The notes: a model not told the origin generated them from the letters alone. Positions 1 to 9,761 are shown, counted from the stretch's first letter. The stretch is 34,310 bases of DNA from Xanthomonas arboricola (GCF_003353015.1 NZ_QREM01000009.1:1410918-1445227), one strand, 5' to 3'. Made by a program: numbers and translations.

Positions 1-6
1 CCCCAA

Positions 7-29
7 CCCCTCTCCCGGGGGGAGAGGGG
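7..29. repeat. GC-rich perfect hairpin downstream of maeB
   Basis: Two perfectly complementary 10-base arms, CCCCTCTCCC at 7-16 and GGGAGAGGGG at 20-29, are separated by 3 bases. The hairpin lies about 60 bases beyond the maeB stop codon and could end that transcript, but no T-tract follows on either strand. It may instead be a dispersed intergenic repeat. The structure is seen directly; the role is inference. Confidence 0.5.
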
Positions 30-91
30 CTTTGAGCGGTGCTTATGGTGCAGCTGGCGGGTAGGTTTTCGGTGTTTTCCCGGTGCGCGGG

Positions 92-2401
92 TCAGCTACT
101 GCTCTTTTCGCCAGCGTTCTTCTCGGCATCGCGCTGCTTGCGGATCTGCGCGTCCACCGCTGCGATCGCGGTCATGTTCATCACCCGGCGCGAGGTGGCG
201 CTGGTGGTGAGGATATGCACCGGCTTGGAGATGCCCATCAGGATCGGGCCGATCGCCACGCCGTCGGTGAACACGCGCACCAGGTTGTAGGCGATGTTGG
301 CCGCTTCCAGGTTCGGCAGCACGAACAGGTTGGCACGGCCCTTGAGCGTGCTGTTGGGCATGATCTGCTTGCGCAGCGCTTCGTCCCAGGCGGTGTCGCC
401 CTGCATTTCGCCATCGATGTTGAGCTCGGGCTTGCGCTTGAGCAGGGCTTCGCGCACCTGGCGCATCTTCAGCGCATCGCGCGAGTCGTGGCTGCCGAAG
501 TTGGAGTGCGACAGCAGCGCGATATTGGGCTCGATGCCGAACAGCTTGAGGCGGTACGCGGCCTGCAGCGTCGCTTCGACCACCTGCTCCACGGTCGGGT
601 CTTCCTGCACATGCGTGTCCAGGAAGAAAAACACGCCCAGCTGGTTGATCACGCCGGTCATCGCCGAGGTGGAGCTCACCCGCGGTTCCAGCGGAATCAC
701 GCTGCGCGCGTAGCCCAGCTTCTTGTGGAAGCGGCCGACCACACCCGACAGCATCGCATCGGCTTCGCCACGCGCCACCATCACCGCGGCGATCAGGGTC
801 GGACGCGAGCGCATCAGTTCCTTGGCGGCAGTGACGGTCACGCCGCGACGCTCGGTAAGCGCGTGGTAGTACTGCCAGTATTCGTTGAAACGGGGATCGT
901 CGAGGATGTTGGTGATCTCGAAATCCACCCCGGCGGTCAGGCGCAGCCCCATGCGCTCGATGCGCGCCTCGATCACGTCCGGGCGGCCGATCAGGATCGG
1001 GAAGGCCAGGCCTTCGTCGACCACGTTCTGCACCGCGCGCAGCACCACTTCCTCCTCGCCTTCGGCATACACCACGCGCTGCTTGTCGGCGCGCGCACGG
1101 TCGTAGACCGGCTTCATCATCAGGCTGGTGCGGTAGACGAACTGGCCGAGCTTGTCGCGGTAGGCCTCCATGTCGGTGATCGGGCGCGTGGCCACGCCCG
1201 AATCCATCGCCGCCTGCGCAACGGCGGACGACAGCTCCACCAGCAGACGCGGGTCCAGCGGGCGCGGAATCAGGTATTCCGGGCCGAAACTCGGGGTCTC
1301 GCCGCCATAGGCCGCGCCCAGGTCGGAGGCCTCGCGCCGTGCCATCGCCGCAATCGCCTTGACGCAGGCGATCTTCATCTCCTCGTTGATGCCGGTGGCG
1401 CCCACGTCCAGCGCGCCGCGGAACAGGTACGGGAAGCACAGCACGTTGTTGATCTGGTTCGGGTAGTCCGAGCGGCCGGTGCCGATGATGCAGTCCGGAC
1501 GCACCGCCTTGGCCGCTTCCGGGGTGATTTCCGGGTTGGGATTGGCCAGCGCGAAGATCACCGGCTGGCGCGCCATGCTGGCGACCATTTCCGGCTTGAG
1601 GATGCCGGCGGCCGACAGGCCCAGGAAGATGTCCGCGCCCTCGACGATCTCGGCCAGGGTGCGCTTGTCGGTGTCGCGCGCGTAGCGCTGCTTGTCCGGG
1701 TCCAGGTCGGTGCGGCCGGTGTGGATCACCCCATCGCGGTCCAGCGCCAGGATGTTCTCCGGCTTCAGGCCCAGCGAGACCAGCATGTTGACGCAGGAGA
1801 TGCCGGCCGCGCCCATGCCGGTGGTGGCCAGCTTGACCTCTTCGATCTTCTTGCCGGTGACCACCAGTGCGTTGAGCACGGCGGCGCCGACGATGATCGC
1901 GGTGCCGTGCTGGTCGTCATGGAACACCGGGATGTTCATGCGCTCGCGCAGCTTGCGCTCGACGATGAAGCACTCCGGCGCCTTGATGTCTTCCAGGTTG
2001 ATGCCGCCGAAGGTCGGCTCCAGGCTGGCGATGATGTCGACCAGCTTGTCCGGGTCGTTCTCGTTGATCTCGATGTCGAACACGTCGATGCCGGCGAACT
2101 TCTGGAACAGCACGCCCTTGCCTTCCATCACCGGCTTGGACGCCAGCGGGCCGATGTTGCCCAGGCCCAGCACCGCGGTGCCGTTGGTGATCACCGCCAC
2201 CAGGTTGCCGCGCGCGGTCAGCTCGCTGGCCTGGGTGGGTTCTTCGACGATCGCCTCGCAGGCGAAGGCCACGCCCGGCGAATACGCCAGCGACAGGTCG
2301 CGCTGGGTCAGCATCGGCTTGGTCGCGGTGACCTTGATCTTGCCGGCCGGCTGCTGGCGGTGGTAGTCGAGGGCGGCCTGTTTGAAGTCGTCGTTGGACA
2401 T
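92..2401 (-). CDS. maeB: NADP-type malic enzyme with phosphotransacetylase-like C-terminal domain
   Basis: The predicted product has 769 residues, the usual size of the long MaeB-type malic enzymes, which convert malate to pyruvate and CO2 with reduction of NADP. Residues about 1-430 hold the malic enzyme domains, including the early SPGVAFACE segment, HDDQHGTA near 161-168 and the nucleotide-binding GMGAAG near 195-200. The remainder resembles phosphotransacetylase; in this family that domain is generally regulatory rather than catalytic. The start at MSNDDFK is chosen because upstream in-frame codons encode a low-complexity, unconserved-looking extension. The gene lies just downstream of dctA on the same strand, but a strong terminator separates them, so it probably has its own promoter. 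The pairing fits malate import followed by conversion to pyruvate. Cofactor preference is inferred from the family. Confidence 0.95.
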   Translation of the reverse strand: MSNDDFKQAALDYHRQQPAGKIKVTATKPMLTQRDLSLAYSPGVAFACEAIVEEPTQASELTARGNLVAVITNGTAVLGLGNIGPLASKPVMEGKGVLFQKFAGIDVFDIEINENDPDKLVDIIASLEPTFGGINLEDIKAPECFIVERKLRERMNIPVFHDDQHGTAIIVGAAVLNALVVTGKKIEEVKLATTGMGAAGISCVNMLVSLGLKPENILALDRDGVIHTGRTDLDPDKQRYARDTDKRTLAEIVEGADIFLGLSAAGILKPEMVASMARQPVIFALANPNPEITPEAAKAVRPDCIIGTGRSDYPNQINNVLCFPYLFRGALDVGATGINEEMKIACVKAIAAMARREASDLGAAYGGETPSFGPEYLIPRPLDPRLLVELSSAVAQAAMDSGVATRPITDMEAYRDKLGQFVYRTSLMMKPVYDRARADKQRVVYAEGEEEVVLRAVQNVVDEGLAFPILIGRPDVIEARIERMGLRLTAGVDFEITNILDDPRFNEYWQYYHALTERRGVTVTAAKELMRSRPTLIAAVMVARGEADAMLSGVVGRFHKKLGYARSVIPLEPRVSSTSAMTGVINQLGVFFFLDTHVQEDPTVEQVVEATLQAAYRLKLFGIEPNIALLSHSNFGSHDSRDALKMRQVREALLKRKPELNIDGEMQGDTAWDEALRKQIMPNSTLKGRANLFVLPNLEAANIAYNLVRVFTDGVAIGPILMGISKPVHILTTSATSRRVMNMTAIAAVDAQIRKQRDAEKNAGEKSSS

Positions 2402-2543
2402 CGGCGTTGTGGGTCTCGAAGGCGCAGGAGGACTGAATTCTACCCCCCTGCCTGAACATGGGCCTGTCGCGCAGCTGTCGGCGCGGCAGGAAGATCGCAT
2501 GCCGCAACGCGTGATGCGGTGCGGCCAGTGGTGGCACGAAGCG

Positions 2544-2591
2544 AAAACGGCCCTGCATCCCGCCGGCAGCGCCGGCGGAATACAGGGCCGT
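2544..2591 (-). terminator. Rho-independent terminator of dctA
   Basis: Read on the minus strand just after the dctA stop, an outer stem ACGGCCCTG/CAGGGCCGT encloses an inner stem CCGCCGGC/GCCGGCGG with a three-base loop, and a TTTT run follows immediately. This is the clearest intrinsic terminator in the window. It separates dctA from maeB. Confidence 0.85.
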
Positions 2592-2599
2592 AGGAAGCA

Positions 2600-3946
2600 T
2601 CAGCGTGCGCTGATCGGGGCGACGACGTCGGTCGAGGCCACCGGTGCCTGCAGCGGCGGCGAGCCGCCATCCAGCACCAGCTTGAGCTGATCGCGGTCCA
2701 GCGCATTTTCCCAGCGCGACACCACCACCGTGGCCACCGCGTTGCCGATGAAGTTGGTCAGCGAGCGGCACTCGCTCATGAAGCGGTCCACGCCCAGGAT
2801 CAGCGCCATGCCGGCCACCGGCACGTCCGGCACCACCGACAGCGTGGCGGCCAGGGTGATGAAGCCGGCGCCGGTCACGCCGGCCGCGCCCTTGGAGCTG
2901 AGCATCGCCACCGCCAGCAGGGTGATCTGCTGGCCCAGGGTCAGGTCCACGTTGGTGGCCTGGGCGATGAACAAGGCGGCCAGGGTCATGTAGATGTTGG
3001 TGCCATCCAGGTTGAACGAGTAACCGGTCGGCACCACCAGGCCCACCACCGACTTCTCGCAGCCGGCCTTTTCCATCTTCTCCATCAGCGAGGGCAGCGC
3101 CGACTCCGACGAGGAGGTGCCCAGCACCAGCAGCAACTCGGCCTTGAGATAGCGGATCAACTTGAGCACCGAAAAGCCGCACAACCGGCAGACGATGCCC
3201 AGGATCACCAGCACGAAGAACAGCGAGGTCAGGTAAAACGAGCCCACCAGCCAGGCCAGGTTGACCAGCGATTCCACCCCGTACTTGCCGATGGTGAAGG
3301 CGATCGCACCGAACGCACCGATCGGCGCGGCCTTCATCAGGATATGCACCAGGCGGAACACCGGCGCAGTCAGCGCTTCCAGGAAGCTCAGCACCGGGCG
3401 GCCGCGCTCGCCCACCAGCGCCAGCGCGATGCCGAACAGCACCGCCACGAACAGCACCTGCAGGATGTTGCCATCGACGAACGCGCTGATCAGCGTGGCC
3501 GGGATGATGTCCATCAGGAAGCCGACCAGGCTCAGCTCGTGCGACTTCTGCACGTAGGTGTTGACCGCGCTCTGATCCAGCTCGGCCGGGTTGATGTTCA
3601 TGCCGGCGCCGGGCTGCACCACGTGCGCCACGATCATGCCCACGATCAACGCCAGCGTGGAGAAGAACAGGAAGTAGGTCATCGCCTTGGCGAACACCCG
3701 GCCCACCGTCTTGAGGTGGGTCATGCCGGCGATGCCGGTGACGATGGTCAGGAAGATCACCGGGGCGATGATCATCTTCACCAGCTTGATGAAGGCATCG
3801 CCCAGCGGCTTGAGGCTCTCGGCAAAGGCCGGCTCGAAGTGGCCCAGCAGGGCACCCAGGACGATCGCCACCACCACCTGGAAGTACAGCTGACGGTAAA
3901 AGGGAACGGGCGCCGGCAAGGGGCCGGCAGGCTTGCTGATGTGCAT
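2600..3946 (-). CDS. dctA: C4-dicarboxylate:cation symporter DctA
   Basis: The 448-residue multi-spanning membrane protein belongs to the DAACS family, which imports succinate, fumarate and malate with cations across the inner membrane. Diagnostic segments are the serine-rich hairpin [14 protein letters not shown] and the transmembrane-7 motif [10 protein letters not shown] (NMDGT-type). The start at MHISKPAG is preferred over upstream in-frame starts, including a GTG at 3988, because GGAG lies seven bases before it. The gene is divergent from an OprO/OprP-type porin, and a DctB-like sensor kinase lies beyond that, suggesting a dicarboxylate uptake module. A strong terminator follows the gene. 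The family call is firm; the regulatory link to the kinase is inference. Confidence 0.95.
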   Translation of the reverse strand: MHISKPAGPLPAPVPFYRQLYFQVVVAIVLGALLGHFEPAFAESLKPLGDAFIKLVKMIIAPVIFLTIVTGIAGMTHLKTVGRVFAKAMTYFLFFSTLALIVGMIVAHVVQPGAGMNINPAELDQSAVNTYVQKSHELSLVGFLMDIIPATLISAFVDGNILQVLFVAVLFGIALALVGERGRPVLSFLEALTAPVFRLVHILMKAAPIGAFGAIAFTIGKYGVESLVNLAWLVGSFYLTSLFFVLVILGIVCRLCGFSVLKLIRYLKAELLLVLGTSSSESALPSLMEKMEKAGCEKSVVGLVVPTGYSFNLDGTNIYMTLAALFIAQATNVDLTLGQQITLLAVAMLSSKGAAGVTGAGFITLAATLSVVPDVPVAGMALILGVDRFMSECRSLTNFIGNAVATVVVSRWENALDRDQLKLVLDGGSPPLQAPVASTDVVAPISAR

Positions 3947-4099
3947 GACGCCACTCCGAGGGAACATAGAGGGCGCCTGAGCAGGCACCCGGTGCGGGCA
4001 TTCTGGCCGTACGTCGCAGCCCTGGCCGATAGCCCATTGGTACTACGCACTGTCGCCGCGCTGAACGTCGCCTTACACTTCAGCCGCGCCGCCACCGGC

Positions 4100-4117
4100 C
4101 GTTAATTCCGTTTAACG
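4100..4117. promoter_or_regulatory. Candidate operator palindrome in the dctA/porin divergent region
   Basis: CGTTAA and TTAACG half-sites flank a six-base spacer. The site sits between two divergent genes in an AT-richer patch of an otherwise GC-rich region. It could be a regulator site shared by dctA and the porin gene. The palindrome is seen; its function and binding protein are unknown. Confidence 0.3.
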
Positions 4118-4232
4118 CAGGCACCGCTTCCGGTGTCGTTGGCCGTCCGGAAACTGCGCGCCTGCTGAAGCTGTTCAGTGCGACCGCCATGGCAGGACGC
4201 CCGGCCCCTTCTCATTGCCGAAGAACACACCT

Positions 4233-5405
4233 ATGCGCCTGTCCCCGCTCGTCCTCGCGTTGGCCATCGCCGCCGCGCCCGCTGCCGCCAATGCGGCCAC
4301 CTCGCTGGAAAACTGGCCCACCAAATACACCTTCGGTGATGGCACCGAGCTCGGCCTGACCGGCAACTACGCCTACGACGACAACAACTTCTCCGGCGAC
4401 GACCGCCTGGAAGACCGCACCGATTTCCGCCGCAAGGAATTCGGCGCCACCCTCAGGAAGAAGGGCGTCTACGACGCCATGGTGTATTTCGACTTCGAGG
4501 CCAAGCTGTGGCTGGACGTGTTCTTCCGCGTCGAGACCAAGGCCTTGTTCGGCCAGGATTACGGTCGCGTGCGGCTGGGCTACATGAAGGTGCCGGTGGG
4601 CCTGGAAGCGGTGCAGAGCTCGCGTGCGGGCAGCTTCATGGAACTGGGCCTGCCGGTGCAGGCGGTGTTCCAGGGCCGGCGCACCGGCGTGGAATGGACG
4701 CTGGAGCGCCAGCAGTACCTGCTGCAGGCCGGCGCCTATGGCGGCAAGGATCTGCAGGGTGACAATCCGGGCACCACCCAGGCCGTGCATGCCGCCTGGA
4801 CCCCGCGCAAGGCGGAAGGCGACGTGCTGCACCTGGGCATCGCCGGCTCGGTGGAAAACCCGCGCGGCTTCAGCGACGGCCGCGGCGTGTCGTTCGGCCC
4901 GCGCGTACGCCTGCGTGCCCGCCCGGAAGCCGGCCTGACCGACGTGCGCCTGATCGACACCGGCACCATTCTCGATGTGGACCATGTGATCCGCACCGGC
5001 GTGGAAGCGGTGTGGATCCACGGCCCGTTCTCGCTGCAGAGCGAGGCGCTGCGCGCCGAGGTGGCGCGCAACGACAACCTGCCGCATTACATCGCGCAGG
5101 GTCAGTACCTCTACGGCACCTGGACGCTGACCGGCGAGTCGCGCAGCTATGCCGGCGGCGTCCCGGGCAACATCAAGCCGGCGCACGACTACGGCGCGGT
5201 CGAGCTGACCGCCCGCTACAGCCGCCTGGACCTGGAAGACAACCGCGTCAGCGGCGGCCGCCAGCACGACACCACCATCGGCGCCAACTGGTACCTCACC
5301 AGCCACTTCAAAATGCAGGCCAACTACAGCTGGGTGGATGCCACGCGCAACGGCGTGCATGAAACCCCGCACGTGATGGAGTTGCGCGCGCAGGTGCAGT
5401 TCTAA
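4233..5405 (+). CDS. OprO/OprP-type outer-membrane porin
   Basis: The 390-residue product starts with a typical signal peptide (MRLSPLVLALAIAAAPAAANA) and continues as alternating short beta-strand-like segments ending in a C-terminal aromatic residue (QVQF), as expected for an outer-membrane barrel. It resembles the Porin_O_P family, known in Pseudomonas for phosphate and polyphosphate selectivity. The second porin of this window at 16212-17405 shares a TGESR segment and a GxNWY segment near the C-terminus. The ATG at 4233 gives a clean signal peptide; a TTG at 4215 is an alternative. Divergence from dctA and proximity to a DctB-like sensor suggest organic-acid uptake, but the substrate cannot be read from sequence. 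Confidence 0.85.
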   Translation: MRLSPLVLALAIAAAPAAANAATSLENWPTKYTFGDGTELGLTGNYAYDDNNFSGDDRLEDRTDFRRKEFGATLRKKGVYDAMVYFDFEAKLWLDVFFRVETKALFGQDYGRVRLGYMKVPVGLEAVQSSRAGSFMELGLPVQAVFQGRRTGVEWTLERQQYLLQAGAYGGKDLQGDNPGTTQAVHAAWTPRKAEGDVLHLGIAGSVENPRGFSDGRGVSFGPRVRLRARPEAGLTDVRLIDTGTILDVDHVIRTGVEAVWIHGPFSLQSEALRAEVARNDNLPHYIAQGQYLYGTWTLTGESRSYAGGVPGNIKPAHDYGAVELTARYSRLDLEDNRVSGGRQHDTTIGANWYLTSHFKMQANYSWVDATRNGVHETPHVMELRAQVQF

Positions 5406-5498
5406 GCATGATGGCGCAGAAGTAACCCGGGCCTGATCGGCCGCGCGCGCCTTCCCTTCAACGCGCCAAGGCGGCAGCCCACACCAGCGCACGTGCCC

Positions 5499-5532
5499 CT
5501 GCGGCCGCCTCCTTTCGGGGATGCGGCCGCAG
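5499..5532 (+). terminator. Possible terminator hairpin after the porin gene
   Basis: Perfect arms CTGCGGCCGC and GCGGCCGCAG surround a 14-base loop and are followed by TCGTTTGT. The tail is only weakly T-rich, so it may be either a terminator of the porin transcript or a structured leader of the following kinase gene. Confidence 0.4.
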
Positions 5533-5621
5533 TCGTTTGTGGGTGCGGCCGTGTCGGCGCCTGGCGCAGGCCCTGTGCCGATAGCTGCACGATGCAGCGG
5601 TGCACCGCCATACTTGCCGGC

Positions 5622-8267
5622 ATGTACGCCTCGCAACGCCGCCGCCTGCTGCTCACCCTGACCATCGTGCTGGGCGGCATGCTGGTGGCCATGGTTGCCG
5701 CCGGGCACTTTGTCGAACAGAACGCCCTGCACGAGGAAAGCGCCACCGTGCGGCGCCAGCTGCGCCTGTATGCGCAGGCCCTGCAGCAACGCGTCGATCG
5801 CTATCGCACCCTGCCGCAGATCCTGGCGCTGGACCCGGAACTGCGCGCGGCGGTCTCCGGGCCGTTATCGGCCGCGCAGGTGGAACGGCTCAATCGCAAG
5901 CTCGAGCGGGCCAACAACGTCACCCAGTCCTCCACGCTGACGCTCATCAACCGCGACGGCCTGGCGTTGGCTGCCAGCAACTGGCGCGCGGCGCGCAGCA
6001 ACGTGGGCGTGGACTACGCCTTCCGCCCGTATTACCAGCAGGCATTGTCCAGCGGCAGCGGCAGTTTCTACGGCATCGGCATGACCACCAGCGAGCCGGG
6101 CTACTTCCTGTCGCAGGCCATCGTCGACACCGACGGCCAGGTGCAGGGCGTGGTGGTGATCAAGATCGCGCTGGCCGCGCTGGAACGCGAGTGGCTGCAG
6201 ACCCCGGACATCGTGCTGGCCTCCGACGCGCACCAGGTGGTGTTCCTGGCCAGCCGCCCGCAGTGGCGCTACCGCATGCTGGCACCGCTGAGCCTGCGCG
6301 ACCGCAGCGAGTTGCGCAGCACCCGCCAATACGCCGACCAGGACCTGCTGCCGCTGCGGCGCCGGCTGATCGAGCAGACCGGCAACGGCGGCGTGCTGGC
6401 CGAGGTCAGCGACCCACCGCTCGCCGGCCCGGTGCTGTGGCAGACCCTGGAGGTGCCCGAGAGCGGCTGGCGCCTGCACCTGCTGCACGACACCCGCGCC
6501 AGCGCGGCGGCCGGCCGCGCCGCTGCGATCGCCGCGGCCGGTGCGTGGCTGGCGCTGGCCTTGCTGTGGTTGTTCGTGCAACAGCGGCGGCGCCTGTCGG
6601 CATTGCGCCAGCGCAGCCGGCACGAGCTGGAGACGCTGCTGCAACAACATGCCGAAGAATTGCGCACTGCCCAGGATGGCGTGGTCACCGCCGCGCAACA
6701 GGCCAATGCCGGCTTGAGCCGCAGCCTGGAACACCTGCCGCAGGGCGTGGTGGTGATCGACGAGGCGCTGAATCTGGTGGCGTGGAATTCGCGCTATGTG
6801 GAACTGTTCCGCTTCCCGCCGGAACTGCTCAAGATCGGCCGCCCGATCGAAGACCTGTTCCGCTTCAACGCACGCCGCGGGCTGCTCGGACCGGGGCCGA
6901 TCGAAGCGGCGATCGAGCGCCGCCTGAACCATTTGCGCAGCGGCAAGCCGCATATGCGCGAAAGCGAGAAGGAAGACGGCACGGTGCTGGAAATCCGCGG
7001 CAATCCGCTGCCCGATGGCGGATTCGTCACCAGCTATGCCGACATCACCAGCTACAAGAACGCCGCGCGCGAACTGCGCTCGCTGGCCGATGCGCTGGAA
7101 CACCGCGTGGCCGAGCGGACCCGCGACCTGGCCGCGGCCAAGCGCGAGGCCGAAAGCGCCAACCGCTACAAGACCCGCTTCGTCGCCTCGGCCGTGCACG
7201 ACCTGCTGCAACCGCTCAACGCCGCACGCATGTTCGTCTCGGTGCTGCGCGGGCAGGTGCGCGAGGCCGGCGGCGCCCGCGTGGTCGACAACATCGAAGG
7301 CGCGCTCGCCGCCCAGGACGCCATCCTCAACAGCCTGCTCGACATCTCGCGGCTGGAGGCCGGCAGCCTGAAGACCCGGGTGCGCGATTTCGCCATCGCC
7401 CCGCTGCTGGAAACCCTGGCCCGCGAGTTCGGCATCCTGGCCGAAGACCGCGGCCTGGTGCTGGAGTGGGTGCCTACCTCGGCGGTGGTGTTGAGCGATG
7501 AAAACCTGCTGCGGCGCATCCTGCAGAACTTCCTGTCCAACGCCATCCGCTATACGCCGCGTGGGCGCGTGCTGATCGGCTGCCGTCGTCGCGGCGGCTG
7601 GTTGCGCATCGAAGTGCACGACCAGGGGCCGGGCATTCCCGACGCCTTGCAGGACGAGATCTTCGAGGAATTCCGACGCCTGGACGACGGCGTGGCCAAC
7701 GACCGCGGCGCCGGCCTGGGGCTGGCCATCGTCGAGCGCATCGGCCGGCTGCTCGGCCACCGCATCGGCCTGCGTTCCACCCTGGGCAGCGGCAGCGTGT
7801 TCTCGGTGACCGTGCCGCTGGGCGAGCGCGCGTCCATTGCCAGGCAGTTGCCGCCGCCGGTCAGCACCGCCGACAACGCCAACGACCCGATCCTGCACGG
7901 CTGCCGCGTGTGGTGCGTGGACGACGACCCGCGCGTGTGCGAGGCCAGCCGCGCCCTGCTGGAGCGCTGGGAATGCCGCGTGGACTTTGCCGGCGGCCCC
8001 GACGAGGCACTGGCCGCCGCCAACGCCGACGAGGTGCCGGAGCTGCTGTTGCTGGACGTGCGCCTGGGCGAGCACTACGGCCCCATCTTGCTGCCGCAGC
8101 TGGTGGCACGCTGGCAGCGCGAACCGCGCGTCATCCTGGTCACTGCCGAACCCGACCCGGCCCTGCGCGAACATGCGCTCGACCTGGGCTGGGGGTTCCT
8201 GGCCAAACCGGTGCGGCCGCCGGCCCTGCGCGCCCTGATGACGCAGATGCTGCTGCGGCGCGGGTGA
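5622..8267 (+). CDS. Hybrid sensor histidine kinase/response regulator with DctB-like periplasmic domain
   Basis: The 881-residue membrane protein has transmembrane segments near 8-28 and 301-320 enclosing a periplasmic sensor domain. That domain carries an FRPYYQQALSSG...FYGIGMTTSEPGYFLS stretch closely resembling the C4-dicarboxylate-binding Cache domain of DctB. A linker and PAS domain (about 370-480) follow, then a HisKA domain with phosphoacceptor H526 in HDLLQPLN, an ATPase domain with DQGPGIP (667-673) and GAGLGLA (696-702), and a C-terminal receiver with acidic pocket D767-D769, phosphoacceptor D812 and K862. The start at MYASQRRR places the first membrane segment correctly; upstream in-frame codons read as GC-rich junk. 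Position beside dctA and a porin supports dicarboxylate sensing, which is inference. No DctD-type sigma-54 activator is nearby; the closest candidate partner is the NarL-type regulator at 12007-12645. Confidence 0.9.
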   Translation: MYASQRRRLLLTLTIVLGGMLVAMVAAGHFVEQNALHEESATVRRQLRLYAQALQQRVDRYRTLPQILALDPELRAAVSGPLSAAQVERLNRKLERANNVTQSSTLTLINRDGLALAASNWRAARSNVGVDYAFRPYYQQALSSGSGSFYGIGMTTSEPGYFLSQAIVDTDGQVQGVVVIKIALAALEREWLQTPDIVLASDAHQVVFLASRPQWRYRMLAPLSLRDRSELRSTRQYADQDLLPLRRRLIEQTGNGGVLAEVSDPPLAGPVLWQTLEVPESGWRLHLLHDTRASAAAGRAAAIAAAGAWLALALLWLFVQQRRRLSALRQRSRHELETLLQQHAEELRTAQDGVVTAAQQANAGLSRSLEHLPQGVVVIDEALNLVAWNSRYVELFRFPPELLKIGRPIEDLFRFNARRGLLGPGPIEAAIERRLNHLRSGKPHMRESEKEDGTVLEIRGNPLPDGGFVTSYADITSYKNAARELRSLADALEHRVAERTRDLAAAKREAESANRYKTRFVASAVHDLLQPLNAARMFVSVLRGQVREAGGARVVDNIEGALAAQDAILNSLLDISRLEAGSLKTRVRDFAIAPLLETLAREFGILAEDRGLVLEWVPTSAVVLSDENLLRRILQNFLSNAIRYTPRGRVLIGCRRRGGWLRIEVHDQGPGIPDALQDEIFEEFRRLDDGVANDRGAGLGLAIVERIGRLLGHRIGLRSTLGSGSVFSVTVPLGERASIARQLPPPVSTADNANDPILHGCRVWCVDDDPRVCEASRALLERWECRVDFAGGPDEALAAANADEVPELLLLDVRLGEHYGPILLPQLVARWQREPRVILVTAEPDPALREHALDLGWGFLAKPVRPPALRALMTQMLLRRG

Positions 8268-8571
8268 GTTGCGCACTCGGCAGCATCGACCGGCAGGTAG
8301 GGCTGCGGTTGGTGGCTGGCGACGATTCCGGCTTGCCTACCGCCGACAGGCCGGATGATGGCGCACTGTGTTGCATCCGTCCCATGTAGCGATGTCCCGG
8401 CCCTGCGCGGCCTGGAGAGTTTCGCCGGATCGTTTCGGCGTACCGAACTGCGCACTGCTTCAAGCGCGCGCTGGCGATGGCGCTACAGTACTGGCGCGTC
8501 TGTCGCTGCGCATTGCTGCACCGTGCATCCCTCACCTGCCGATATTTCTCCTTCAAGGAGTTGGAGCTTCC
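8268..8571. other. Intergenic stretch without a recognised gene
   Basis: This 304-base stretch separates the hybrid kinase from the DUF1460 gene. I see no convincing coding frame or clear terminator. The only recognisable element is the ribosome-binding GGAG at 8563-8566, five bases before the next ATG, with a second AAGGAG just upstream. Confidence 0.5.
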
Positions 8572-9408
8572 ATGTTCAGGCCTGCCTCCGTGATGTTGAC
8601 CGCGTTGCTTGCCGCAGGCTGCGCGGCGGATCTGCCCGTGCATGCGTCCACGCCATCGGCGACCGTGCAGCCCTCTGGCCCGGCACGCGCGGACATGGAC
8701 CCGTCCACGCTGCAGACCCTGGACCGCGTGCTGCACCAGGCATCCACGCATCGCGGCCTGAGTCCGGGGCATCTGATCAAGCTGCTCTCGGCGGAATTCC
8801 TCGGCACGCCGTATCAGGCCAACATGCTGCAAGGATCGGCCACCACGCCGGAGCGGCTGATCATCGACTTCAGGGGCCTGGATTGCTTCACCTATCTGGA
8901 CTATGTCGAAGCGGCGCGCCATGCCCACTCGCAGCAGGACTTCGTCGATCGCGTGGTCCTCACCCGCTACGTCGATGGCGTCATCGGCTTCACCTCGCGC
9001 AAGCACTTCTTTTCGGACTGGGTCGCGCGTCCCTACCAGCTTGCCGACGACATCACCGCAACGCTCAGCCCCAACGCCGAGAGCGTGGACAAGGCGCTCA
9101 ATCTCAAAGCCGACGGCAGCAACTATCTGCCCGGATTGCCGGTGGTGCAGCGGACCATCACCTACATCCCCGCCGCCAATGTGGACAGCACGGTGCTCCA
9201 GCAACTGCGCACCGGCGACTACGTGGGCAGGTACTCGCCGGCGCCCGGGCTGGACGTCAGCCATGTCGGCATCTTCGTGATGACCGACCGGGGTCCGATG
9301 TTGCGCAATGCCTCATCGCGCCCGGAAAACGAAAAGGTCGTGGACTCGCCGTTCATGGAGTACGTCGCCCGCACGCAGGGCATCGTCGTCTACCGCCCCA
9401 GGCCCTGA
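8572..9408 (+). CDS. DUF1460 lipoprotein, N-acetylmuramoyl-L-alanine amidase-like
   Basis: The 278-residue product begins with a lipoprotein signal whose lipobox is LAAGC, giving acylated C17, so it is probably membrane-anchored in the periplasm. The body matches the DUF1460 family, which has an NlpC/P60-like cysteine peptidase fold. Key landmarks are the FRGLDCFTYLDYVEAAR segment with probable nucleophile C105, a conserved HFFSDW stretch, and DVSHVGIF with probable catalytic H231. Some family members cleave amide bonds in peptidoglycan; the exact substrate here is not known. The start is set by GGAG five bases before the ATG. Neighbours give no clear functional hint. Confidence 0.85.
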   Translation: MFRPASVMLTALLAAGCAADLPVHASTPSATVQPSGPARADMDPSTLQTLDRVLHQASTHRGLSPGHLIKLLSAEFLGTPYQANMLQGSATTPERLIIDFRGLDCFTYLDYVEAARHAHSQQDFVDRVVLTRYVDGVIGFTSRKHFFSDWVARPYQLADDITATLSPNAESVDKALNLKADGSNYLPGLPVVQRTITYIPAANVDSTVLQQLRTGDYVGRYSPAPGLDVSHVGIFVMTDRGPMLRNASSRPENEKVVDSPFMEYVARTQGIVVYRPRP

Positions 9409-9761
9409 TCCCGCTCGCCACGCGCGCAACCGCCGGTCCGGCGACAGGCATCGTCTCGGTCCGTTACGCCGGCGCATTGCCGGGATCGCGCAGTGTCGAG
9501 GCGCGTGGACGAGCGCTCGCCCGTCATCCGCTGCAGCGCGCGCCGGGTGAGCGTGCGATGCCGGCGCAGGGTGCGGCTCTGCACGATCGCCGCTGAGCGA
9601 TCACGTGGAAGTTGGCGCAACGCCGGCACCCGCGCCCCCGGCCGGCAACGTGCCGGAGACCCGGGCGACTGCACCTGTTACACTATCGAGAACGATTCCC
9701 ATTTGACTTTGCGTCGCGGAGCATGTCGCGTGCCCCGTCAGCGCCCTGGAGTTCTTGCTCG
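9409..9761. other. Intergenic region upstream of a TonB-dependent receptor
   Basis: No credible gene is seen in this 353-base stretch. It contains a Fur-box-like site near 9688-9705 and the probable ribosome-binding GGAG at 9748-9751, ten bases before the receptor ATG. Confidence 0.5.
9688..9705 (+). promoter_or_regulatory. Fur-box-like site
   Basis: GAGAACGATTCCCATTTG resembles the Fur consensus (GATAATGATAATCATTATC) and the GAGAATNATTCTCATT form seen upstream of many iron-regulated receptor genes. It lies about 55-75 bases before the receptor start in a locally AT-richer patch. Several positions deviate, so iron regulation is plausible but not shown. Confidence 0.45.

Noticed and set aside
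83..2455. 790-codon open frame on the plus strand opposite maeB
   Set aside because: It is antisense to an obvious malic enzyme, is rich in His, Arg, Ala and Val with no recognisable domain, and is the expected codon-position shadow in GC-rich DNA.
3947..4232. Sigma-54 promoter for dctA
   Set aside because: I looked for a GG-N10-GC type -24/-12 element on the minus strand because dctA is often sigma-54 dependent, and saw no convincing match.
5865..8276. 803-codon open frame on the minus strand opposite the hybrid kinase
   Set aside because: Shadow of the kinase gene; glutamine/histidine/alanine-rich with no family match by eye.
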